From positions 1 to 5,595 of the forward strand of contig JAHELO010000136.1 in assembly GCA_024644145.1 (NCBI GenBank): DNA of 5,595 nucleotides. Reading direction: 5' to 3'. The notes under the pieces were generated by a model. The model saw only the letters and a program-made list of their open reading frames with translations. It did no database searches and was not told the DNA's origin. A program made the translations under genes and the position numbers. Below are positions 1 through 5,373 of the stretch, piece after piece (within the stretch, counting starts at the first letter, position 1; every line of letters starts with the position of its first letter). The DNA comes from Christiangramia sp. (GTDB lineage: Bacteria; Bacteroidota; Bacteroidia; Flavobacteriales; Flavobacteriaceae).

Positions 1-85
1 TTACTTCATTTTCACTGGTCACTTTGTTTACAGAATTTCCGCAGCTTAAAGTGATGGCGGCAAGTATTATAAAAAATCTATTCAT
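1..85 (-). CDS. N-terminus of a small lipoprotein (partial, runs off left edge)
   Basis: The minus-strand ATG at 85-83 opens a frame of 28 codons that continues past the window edge. The visible protein begins MNRFFIILAAITLSCGNSVN: a short basic start, a hydrophobic stretch at about residues 4-13, and Cys15 as the likely lipid-modified residue. This is a type II (lipoprotein) signal peptide of the loose lipobox kind common in Bacteroidota. Residues after the Cys (G-N-S-V-N-K) carry no acidic cluster, so nothing suggests surface export, and a periplasm-facing location is the default inference. The start lies 8 bp after the gpmI stop on the same strand, so the gene is probably co-transcribed with gpmI. 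There is no Shine-Dalgarno. The mature part is outside the window, so its function cannot be named. Confidence 0.72.
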   Translation of the reverse strand, partial: MNRFFIILAAITLSCGNSVNKVTSENEV

Positions 86-93
86 AGGTTTTG

Positions 94-1611
94 TTATATT
101 AAAGGATCTTCAGTCATTAAATCTGGCTGGGAAATACCCATAAGTTTTAATACGGTAGGGGCTATATTCCCTAATTTACCATCTTTTATCGATTTCACAT
201 CCTTATCCATTAAAATTAGTGGAACAGGATTAGTGGTGTGGGCTGTATTAGGGCTGCCATCTGGATTCTTCATAACCTCGCTGTTCCCATGGTCGGCTAT
301 AATGATCACCGAATAATTATGTTTAATGGCAGTTTCAGCTACATCCTTAGCACAGGAGTCTACCGTCTCGCAGGCCTTCACTGCAGCATCGAAATCTCCA
401 GTATGTCCCACCATATCGGGGTTGGCGAAATTAAGACATACAAAATCTGCCGATTCTTTATTCAGCTCATGTATAATTTTATCCCTGATCTCATAAGCAC
501 TCATTTCTGGTTTTAGATCGTAAGTAGCCACCTTTGGTGAGCTGCACATGATTCGTCTTTCACCCTGGAAAGGTTCTTCACGTCCTCCTGAAAAGAAGAA
601 CGTCACATGAGGATATTTTTCAGTTTCGGCGATTCTGATCTGCTTTTTACCCTCATATTCCAGTACTTCGCCAAGGGTAGCTCGAATATTGGATTTTTTG
701 AAGATGATATTAATATTTTTGAAAGAGTCATCATACTTGGTCATGGTTACATAGTACAATGCCAGTTTTTTCATATCATATTCGGGGAAGTCATCCTGAG
801 AAAGTGCCTGGGTTAGCTGTCTTCCTCTGTCTGTCCTGAAGTTAAAATAAATCACCACATCCTTTTCATTTAGTGTGGCTACAGGACTTCCGTCAGCATT
901 CGTTAATACTATAGGATCAATAAATTCATCGCTTACATCCTTATCATAACTTTCCTGAATACTAGCTGGTGCATTGGTGGATTTTTTACCTACACCCTTT
1001 ACTATAAGATCGTAAGCTTTTTTTACGCGTTCCCATCGTTTGTCACGGTCCATGGCATAATATCTGCCAATAACCGAAGCCAGCTTAGATTTGGTTTCCT
1101 CAAGATGGGGGAGAAGCTCTTCTATAAAACCTTTTCCTGAGTGAGGGTCTACATCCCGGCCATCTGTAAAGGCGTGTACATATTTTTGTTTAACACCCAG
1201 TTTTTCTGCTGCTGTTAATAATCCTTTTAAGTGATTAATATGTGAGTGAACCCCTCCATCACTAACCAGTCCCATGAAATGAATTGGCTTATTATTCTTC
1301 ACAGCATAATTAAAGGCTTCTTCCAGAACAGGTTCATCTTTTAGAGTGTCTTTCTCCACAGCCATATTAATCTTAACCAGATCCTGGTAAACGATGCGAC
1401 CTGCACCAAGATTCATGTGACCTACTTCACTATTTCCCATTTGTCCTTCAGGAAGCCCCACATTCATCCCGTCAGTTCTTAAGGTAGCATGGGGAAATCT
1501 TGAAGGAAGAGAATCCATAAAGGGAGTGTTCGCCTTGGCAATAGCCGAAACTTCCTCATTCTGGGTGATTCCCCAACCATCTAAAATCATTAAAAGTACT
1601 TTCTTGTGCAT
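94..1611 (-). CDS. gpmI: 2,3-bisphosphoglycerate-independent phosphoglycerate mutase (GpmI)
   Basis: This cytoplasmic, Mn-dependent enzyme interconverts 3- and 2-phosphoglycerate in glycolysis and gluconeogenesis. It belongs to the alkaline-phosphatase superfamily, with a transferase domain (roughly residues 77-310) inserted in the phosphatase domain. Counting from the start chosen here, the protein has 505 residues, normal for the family. Metal-site and catalytic residues are all visible: Asp11 in DGWG, the phosphoserine nucleophile Ser61 in GQMGNSEVGH, Asp399/His403 in NPDMVGH, Asp440/His441 in ADHGN, and His458 in TAHTTN. Substrate residues are also present: His122, Arg152-Asp153, Arg183, Arg189, Arg259/Arg262 in FRTDRGR, and Lys332. 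The frame stays open for 32 codons upstream, to an ATG at 1707, but those residues resemble no part of the family, and MHKKVLLMILDGWG is the standard N-terminus, so the ATG at 1611 is preferred. It is the first gene of a probable two-gene unit with the lipoprotein downstream. Confidence 0.97.
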   Translation of the reverse strand: MHKKVLLMILDGWGITQNEEVSAIAKANTPFMDSLPSRFPHATLRTDGMNVGLPEGQMGNSEVGHMNLGAGRIVYQDLVKINMAVEKDTLKDEPVLEEAFNYAVKNNKPIHFMGLVSDGGVHSHINHLKGLLTAAEKLGVKQKYVHAFTDGRDVDPHSGKGFIEELLPHLEETKSKLASVIGRYYAMDRDKRWERVKKAYDLIVKGVGKKSTNAPASIQESYDKDVSDEFIDPIVLTNADGSPVATLNEKDVVIYFNFRTDRGRQLTQALSQDDFPEYDMKKLALYYVTMTKYDDSFKNINIIFKKSNIRATLGEVLEYEGKKQIRIAETEKYPHVTFFFSGGREEPFQGERRIMCSSPKVATYDLKPEMSAYEIRDKIIHELNKESADFVCLNFANPDMVGHTGDFDAAVKACETVDSCAKDVAETAIKHNYSVIIIADHGNSEVMKNPDGSPNTAHTTNPVPLILMDKDVKSIKDGKLGNIAPTVLKLMGISQPDLMTEDPLI

Positions 1612-1910
1612 TTCCTGGAAAAGTTTGGGGCTAAAGATAAAAACAATTGAATGTAATGCCTGAAGAACGGGGTATAATGTTTTATTAAAACTACCGGTTT
1701 TTATCAATTAAAGCGACGGAAAAATCGAATTATTATAGTCCATACTTTCCTGGATTGTTTACTACAGAATTGCTCAACCTTAATAGAATGTACTGGCTTC
1801 GATTTCTTAACATAACATTCGCAAGTCTCATCAAATCAGTAACTTAAAAATTTAACATTTTAAGAGTAATTTTTTATAATATATCTAACATTTTCACGTT
1901 TAATTACTGT

Positions 1911-1944
1911 GCTAAAAGTTAAGGTTAGCAGGCTGATTTTTAGC
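1911..1944. repeat. Inverted repeat GCTAAAA / TTTTAGC
   Basis: GCTAAAA at 1911-1917 is the exact reverse complement of TTTTAGC at 1938-1944, with a 20-nt spacer. Within the spacer, TTAGC at 1925-1929 can pair instead with GCTAA at 1911-1915 (9-nt loop), so the two pairings exclude each other. The stems are short and AT-rich, so chance is a serious alternative. The same pair of arms recurs at 5338-5360. Confidence 0.4.
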
Positions 1945-1969
1945 TCTATAAGACTCAAAAGTGTTAAAA

Positions 1970-1994
1970 TTCCTGTTTTTAGGAAATCTTTTTT
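1970..1994 (+). terminator. Weak hairpin plus T-run upstream of the YkuD_2 gene
   Basis: TTCCT (1970-1974) pairs with AGGAA (1981-1985) across a 6-nt loop, followed after three bases by six consecutive T (1989-1994). The order, stem then T-run, is that of an intrinsic terminator reading on the plus strand, about 65 bp before the ATG at 2059. The five-base-pair stem is weak and in AT-rich DNA could arise by chance. If real, it would end a leader or a small RNA transcribed from this region. Confidence 0.22.
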
Positions 1995-2058
1995 AAAATT
2001 TCGTAAGTTGGCAGGGCTTTTGGTTTTCTTTAACAAAAATTGAAATAAATATTATTAT

Positions 2059-2802
2059 ATGAAATACAGAATTCTTACAGTTGTTGGAGTATTAATTTTC
2101 TCATTCGCTTTTAGCAGTACCTCTGCAATCAACAACTCCAAAGATTCCAAGATTCCTGAAGTAAGTACCCCGATTATTGAAGTTGAAAGATCTTTCGAGG
2201 AAAAAGTTGCTGATCTCTACGAATCCTTTTCTTTAAAGAATACTACAATGCCTCAGCTTCCGGTATTTCAGAAAGCAATTACCGGATATTTAAAACTGGA
2301 TGAGGCAGGTAAGGTATCCAATCCACTTCTTACGGTTATTGATTTTAATTTATCCTCTACTAAAAAGAGAATGTGGATACTTAATATGGACACACAGGAA
2401 GTGATTTTCAACACCTTTGTTGCCCATGGCAGGAATACAGGTGGTGAATTTGCCAGAAATTTTTCTAACAGACAAAATTCTCATCAAAGTTCTCTTGGAT
2501 TCTATGTTACTGGAGAAACATATTATGGAAAGAATGGGCTTTCGCTTTTTATTGATGGAATGGAGAAAGGATTTAATTCCAACGCCCGCGCCAGGTATGT
2601 GGTAATTCACGGTGCAGATTATGCTGAACCTGAATTTATAAACCGCATAGGTAGGTTAGGGAGAAGTTATGGATGTCCTGCGGTGCCAAATAAAATTGCG
2701 AAAGAGCTTATCCATACAATCAAAGGGAAATCTGTAGTTTATATTCATAAAAATGATAAAAACTATCTGAGTAAATCCAAATTCGTGACTACTGAGGCTT
2801 AA
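2059..2802 (+). CDS. Secreted murein L,D-transpeptidase, YkuD_2 family
   Basis: A 247-residue exported protein. Residues 1-23 form a type I signal peptide (basic MKYR, hydrophobic core, likely cleavage after S-T-S-A), followed by a polar linker and a predicted periplasmic catalytic domain from about residue 65 onward. The active-site signature is clear: His184 in VVIHGADY, then GRLGRSYGCPAVP with nucleophile Cys206, spaced as in the YkuD_2 family (Pfam PF13645). Known L,D-transpeptidases form 3-3 cross-links or attach proteins to peptidoglycan; the YkuD_2 branch is assigned this role largely by homology. No lipobox and no obvious peptidoglycan-binding module are present. No Shine-Dalgarno precedes the ATG; the leader is A/T-rich, as usual for the phylum. 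It converges on a second L,D-transpeptidase, and the two stop codons overlap (2799-2802). Confidence 0.92.
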   Translation: MKYRILTVVGVLIFSFAFSSTSAINNSKDSKIPEVSTPIIEVERSFEEKVADLYESFSLKNTTMPQLPVFQKAITGYLKLDEAGKVSNPLLTVIDFNLSSTKKRMWILNMDTQEVIFNTFVAHGRNTGGEFARNFSNRQNSHQSSLGFYVTGETYYGKNGLSLFIDGMEKGFNSNARARYVVIHGADYAEPEFINRIGRLGRSYGCPAVPNKIAKELIHTIKGKSVVYIHKNDKNYLSKSKFVTTEA

Positions 2803-2816
2803 ACCTGAGGTTTAAG
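2798..2816. terminator. 19-bp perfect palindrome over the convergent stop codons; possible bidirectional terminator
   Basis: CTTAAACCT, one G, then AGGTTTAAG form a perfect palindrome of 19 bp (practical hairpin: eight base pairs with a TGA loop). It covers the TAA of the plus-strand transpeptidase (2800-2802) and the last codons plus TAA of the minus-strand one (K-P-Q-V-stop). A symmetric hairpin at a convergent junction could end or stabilise both transcripts. No T-run follows on either strand, so it is not a standard intrinsic terminator. The palindrome itself is certain; the role is inferred. Confidence 0.4.
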
Positions 2817-4430
2817 GAGATCCCATAATTTCATGTCGAGTTCATAGATATCATTAATAAACCTAATGGTATCTTTTTTTTGATAGGCGGTCCAGTAAAA
2901 ATGGTGCACTTTTACCTTTTGATTTACTTTGATCTCGGTAGTTTTGCCTGACTTCAATATAGCTGCAATTTTATCTTCATTATATTTTTCCTGGTCGCTT
3001 AATAAATATTCAGCTAATCCCAGGGCGTCATCAACCCGTACGCAACCAGAACTTTCAGCTCTTGCATTGTTTTCGAACAGTTTCTTAGAAGGAGTGTCAT
3101 GAAGATAGATCATATATTCATTTGGATATATAATCTTTACAAGACCTAATGGATTTGATGCTCCCGCGGGCTGCCTGTAAGTATAGGATAGGGCCTGGGG
3201 TGACGACCAGTTGATCTGATCTGGCTCTAACAGTTCGCCATTTCTATTATATACTTTCAGATTCTTTTTGCGCAGATAACCCGGGTCTCTGGAAGCTCCC
3301 GGGATTACATCATTCTTTTTAATGGTTGGAGGTACCGTCCAGGTGGGATTATAAATAATATACCCGATTTCGTCTGAAAACACAGGCGTTTTACGCACCT
3401 GGGTACCCACCATCGTTTTATGTTTTCTAATAGTATCACCATCTTTAACTACGGTAAGCTCATAATTAGGGATATTTACTACGATGTAATGATCTCCCAG
3501 GTCTCTCGGGTACCATCTCCAGCGTTCAAGGTTTACCAGGAGTTGGTGAAGTCTATCCTCCTTGGTATAATTCAAATTTTTAATGGTTGCATTTCCCAGC
3601 AGGGCATCTATTTGCAAGTCATGGTCTTTCTGAAATTCCTTTAAAGCATTCTGTATGCTATCTGTGTATTTTATATTGGTAGAATCTATAGTTCCCCGGT
3701 AATAGCCTAATTCAGCGAGTCGTTTAGTAACGGAGTAGATTCTGTCATCAGTTTCTCCGGGCCTGATCAATTTTCCGGAGTTGATCCTGGTTGCCGGAGC
3801 GTTCCTCCAGTCGGTTCTTTTGAACTCCCTTAAAGCCTGTTTTAATCCCTGGTAGACAATATGGTTGGGCTTTACAGAGTCCAGTGCCTTCTGGATCCCG
3901 GATTCTGATATTGCCTTGTGTAATAGTTTTTTAGAATCTATTTCGTTTAACGGGCTACCCCAAATATCATAGATCTTCTTCGGATTAAGTTTGCCGGTAG
4001 CCAGATGTTCGGAAAGCTTAAGGAATGCATCAGTTAAGAGAATTTCCAGAAGATCGTTATCGCTTTCAGAATTAGTGTCTACCGTGCTTAAAAGCTGTTG
4101 AAGTTTGTCTCCATGATACTCTTCAAAGAACAATCCTTCTTCTTCAATGTTTTCTATATTTCTAAAAAGTTCTTCTCTTAGCGCCCGGTTAGACCAGATT
4201 GGTTCGTATTCATGCTCTCGATAAAATTCTGAAACCTTTTCAGGCTGGTACAGGCTATTATTGGTTTCTTCAAGATCTTCAAGAAAATCCTCGATATTGC
4301 CGGAATCTGTAAGAAGTGTTATTTCTTCTACTTCATTCCGTTCTTCTATACCTGGATCTTTCCTGTCTTCTTTACAACCTGATATTATAAGCAGGCAAAG
4401 AACAGCGAATGAATATATCGTGCGGCTCAT
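2799..4430 (-). CDS. YcbB-type L,D-transpeptidase lipoprotein
   Basis: A 543-residue envelope protein with the YcbB/LdtD layout. A lipoprotein signal peptide spans residues 1-18 (IISG before Cys19), followed by an acidic linker (about 27-60), an alpha-helical scaffold region (about 64-205), a peptidoglycan-binding-like repeat (about 228-287, including the segment IQNALKEFQKDHDLQIDALL), the YkuD catalytic domain (about 313-480) and a C-terminal tail. Catalytic residues are visible: His444 in YLHDTPSK and nucleophile Cys463 in ESSGCVRV. The family forms 3-3 cross-links between peptidoglycan stems. The residues after the lipidated Cys, C-K-E-D, match the K-(D/E)2 surface-export signal described for Bacteroidota lipoproteins, which is odd for a peptidoglycan enzyme. 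It is the last gene of the clpP-GNAT operon, 28 bp after the GNAT stop, and no Shine-Dalgarno precedes it. Its stop codon overlaps the stop of the convergent YkuD_2 gene. Confidence 0.94.
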   Translation of the reverse strand: MSRTIYSFAVLCLLIISGCKEDRKDPGIEERNEVEEITLLTDSGNIEDFLEDLEETNNSLYQPEKVSEFYREHEYEPIWSNRALREELFRNIENIEEEGLFFEEYHGDKLQQLLSTVDTNSESDNDLLEILLTDAFLKLSEHLATGKLNPKKIYDIWGSPLNEIDSKKLLHKAISESGIQKALDSVKPNHIVYQGLKQALREFKRTDWRNAPATRINSGKLIRPGETDDRIYSVTKRLAELGYYRGTIDSTNIKYTDSIQNALKEFQKDHDLQIDALLGNATIKNLNYTKEDRLHQLLVNLERWRWYPRDLGDHYIVVNIPNYELTVVKDGDTIRKHKTMVGTQVRKTPVFSDEIGYIIYNPTWTVPPTIKKNDVIPGASRDPGYLRKKNLKVYNRNGELLEPDQINWSSPQALSYTYRQPAGASNPLGLVKIIYPNEYMIYLHDTPSKKLFENNARAESSGCVRVDDALGLAEYLLSDQEKYNEDKIAAILKSGKTTEIKVNQKVKVHHFYWTAYQKKDTIRFINDIYELDMKLWDLLKPQV

Positions 4431-4458
4431 AGTATAATAGATTTGGAGTGGGGGCTTT

Positions 4459-4743
4459 CTATGAAGCTCTTACATCTGAATAGCTTTCGTTCTGGTCAAA
4501 TTTAACTTCGGCAAATGGGCAGAGCGGGTCTATTTTTAAATTATGCTCTCTGGCGAATTGAACACTTTTTTCTATAAGACGGGAGCCGATTCCCTGGTTT
4601 TCCATTTCTCGTTTTACTTCAGTATGATCTATGGTAAGTATATTATTACCACTTTTATGATAGGTGAGCTCCCCAATCAGGCCTTTCTCATTCTCTATAT
4701 AGAACATCCCACGGCTGTTGTTCTCCTTATGTTTTATTTCCAT
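4459..4743 (-). CDS. Small YjdJ-type GNAT-fold N-acetyltransferase
   Basis: A 94-residue cytoplasmic protein of the small, minimal GNAT branch (YjdJ-like, Pfam Acetyltransf_CG / PF14542). Family signatures are plain: GLIGELTYHK (21-30), IDHTEV (38-43), the acetyl-CoA pyrophosphate loop ENQGIGSRL (48-56), and the C-terminal LKIDPLCPFAEVKFD (69-83) with the conserved Cys-Pro-Phe. The substrate is unknown for most of this family. The chosen ATG at 4743 lies 4 bp after the clpP stop and has a fair Shine-Dalgarno; an in-frame ATG at 4767 would add eight residues (MTFTGNKD), overlap clpP by 20 bp and match nothing in the family. Tight spacing implies co-transcription and perhaps translational coupling with clpP. 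A link between acetylation and the protease is only a guess. Confidence 0.88.
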   Translation of the reverse strand: MEIKHKENNSRGMFYIENEKGLIGELTYHKSGNNILTIDHTEVKREMENQGIGSRLIEKSVQFAREHNLKIDPLCPFAEVKFDQNESYSDVRAS

Positions 4744-4747
4744 GTCT

Positions 4748-5308
4748 TTATTTCCTGTAAATGTCATCTACTATTCCATATTCTAAAGATTCGTTTGCAT
4801 CCATCCAGTAATCCCGGTTAAAATCCTTCAAAACCTTGTCAACGCTCTGGCCACAATTTTCGGCGAGAATCTCAGCGCTTAGATGTTTTGTTTTTAGTAT
4901 TTCATTTGCCGCGATCTCAATATTAGAAGCCTGGCCACGGGCGCCGCCGCTTGGCTGGTGAATCATTACTTTGGCATGTGGCTGGATAAACCTTCTGCCT
5001 TTTTTTCCGGCAGATAGAAGAATGGAGCCCATAGATGCTGCGAGCCCGGTGCATATTGTAGAAACCGGAGATTTTAAATTCATTATAGTGTCATAAATAG
5101 CAAATCCATCTGTTACAAATCCTCCCGGACTATTAATAAATAACTGGATTTCACCTTCACCTTCAAGGTCAAGGTATTCAAGCCTGTCTATTACATATTT
5201 GGCGCTTTTATCGCTTACCTCGCCCCACAAGTAAATCTTTCTTTTTTCTAATAATTTTAGATCTATTAAATCCTGAATCTTTCCGTTTTTATTTTTCATG
5301 AAATCCAT
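4748..5308 (-). CDS. clpP: ClpP-family serine protease (probable secondary ClpP paralog)
   Basis: A 186-residue cytoplasmic ClpP subunit; ClpP forms a barrel of two heptamer rings that degrades proteins fed by a Clp ATPase. The catalytic triad is complete: Ser92 in GLAASMGS, His117 in VMIHQPSGGARGQAS, and Asp166 in NRDYW, each exactly five below E. coli ClpP (97, 122, 171). INSPGG (58-63) and the handle-helix region with EIAANEIL are also intact. The N-terminus is short and unusual: MDFMKNKNGKIQ replaces the VP-x-V-E...GER segment that forms the axial pore loops in standard ClpP. No clpX or tig is adjacent. Together these suggest a paralog and not the housekeeping ClpP, though a second copy cannot be seen here. 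It is the first gene of the clpP-GNAT-transpeptidase unit. The ATG at 5308 is used; ATG at 5299 is an alternative. No Shine-Dalgarno is present. Confidence 0.94.
   Translation of the reverse strand: MDFMKNKNGKIQDLIDLKLLEKRKIYLWGEVSDKSAKYVIDRLEYLDLEGEGEIQLFINSPGGFVTDGFAIYDTIMNLKSPVSTICTGLAASMGSILLSAGKKGRRFIQPHAKVMIHQPSGGARGQASNIEIAANEILKTKHLSAEILAENCGQSVDKVLKDFNRDYWMDANESLEYGIVDDIYRK
4753..4756 (-). promoter_or_regulatory. Shine-Dalgarno for the small GNAT gene
   Basis: On the minus strand, AGGA sits 9 nt before the ATG at 4743, inside the last codons of clpP. Most genes in this window lack such a site, so it helps decide the start: it serves the ATG at 4743 and lies downstream of the alternative ATG at 4767. 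Confidence 0.45.
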
Positions 5309-5373
5309 TTGTGAGTATGTTCTAATAGTTAGTTGTAGCTAAAAATATGACTATTTTAGCAGAAAACTCGCGC
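5309..5373. promoter_or_regulatory. Short divergent promoter region between clpP and the GNAT gene
   Basis: Two genes are transcribed outward from this gap, so promoters for both must lie in or very near it. The gap is 38 bp if the right-hand gene starts at 5347 and 65 bp if it starts at 5374. I could not place a convincing TTG...TAnnTTTG pair on either strand; on the minus strand TATTTTTA (5346-5339 region) is one base off the -7 element but lacks a well-spaced upstream TTG. The call rests on gene arrangement. Confidence 0.4.
5338..5360. repeat. Inverted repeat GCTAAAA / TTTTAGC around the candidate ATG
   Basis: GCTAAAA at 5338-5344 is the exact reverse complement of TTTTAGC at 5354-5360. 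With one bulged A the stem extends to nine base pairs around a TGAC loop. It surrounds the ATG at 5347, which would sit in the stem-loop if that ATG were used. It could be an operator for the divergent promoters, or chance in AT-rich DNA. The same arms occur at 1911-1944. Confidence 0.45.

Larger units (their letters stand above)
1612..2058. other. 447-bp AT-rich divergent intergenic region, no gene seen
   Basis: This region separates the divergently transcribed gpmI and the YkuD_2 transpeptidase, so it should hold both promoters. I found no convincing Bacteroidota promoter (TTG about 19-23 bp before TAnnTTTG); the nearest is an isolated TAAGTTG at 2004-2010 without a matching upstream element. 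It is long for this genome, where other gaps are 4-40 bp. It contains an inverted repeat (1911-1944), a small hairpin followed by six T (1970-1994) and three TAACATT boxes starting at 1813, 1853 and 1886. No tRNA, rRNA or recognisable riboswitch was seen. A small RNA or a regulated 5' leader is possible but not shown. Confidence 0.6.

Noticed and set aside
238..816. Plus-strand open frames at 238-516 and 607-816
   Set aside because: They lie antisense to gpmI, which has a full set of catalytic residues; the translations show no domain-like pattern.
1673..1678. TATAAT before gpmI (and again at 4433-4438)
   Set aside because: An E. coli-type -10 hexamer is not the primary promoter element in Bacteroidota (TAnnTTTG), no paired upstream element is present, and the word is common in AT-rich DNA.
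1612..1707. 32-codon in-frame extension of gpmI up to an ATG at 1707
   Set aside because: The residues do not resemble the GpmI family, and the family's usual N-terminus (M-x-K-K-V-x-L-x-I-L-D-G-W-G) begins exactly at the ATG at 1611.
2350..2610. Open frames on both strands inside the YkuD_2 gene (2350-2610 minus, 2417-2605 plus)
   Set aside because: Shadows of a well-supported coding sequence, without start signals or recognisable protein features.
3420..3644. Plus-strand open frame within the YcbB-type gene
   Set aside because: Antisense to the conserved catalytic domain; composition looks like a reverse reading of it.
4744..4767. Eight-residue N-terminal extension of the small GNAT protein, overlapping clpP
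   Set aside because: It matches nothing in the family, and the Shine-Dalgarno at 4753-4756 serves the internal ATG at 4743.
4543..4821. Plus-strand open frame across the GNAT-clpP junction
   Set aside because: Antisense to two well-supported genes; no initiation signal and no family resemblance.
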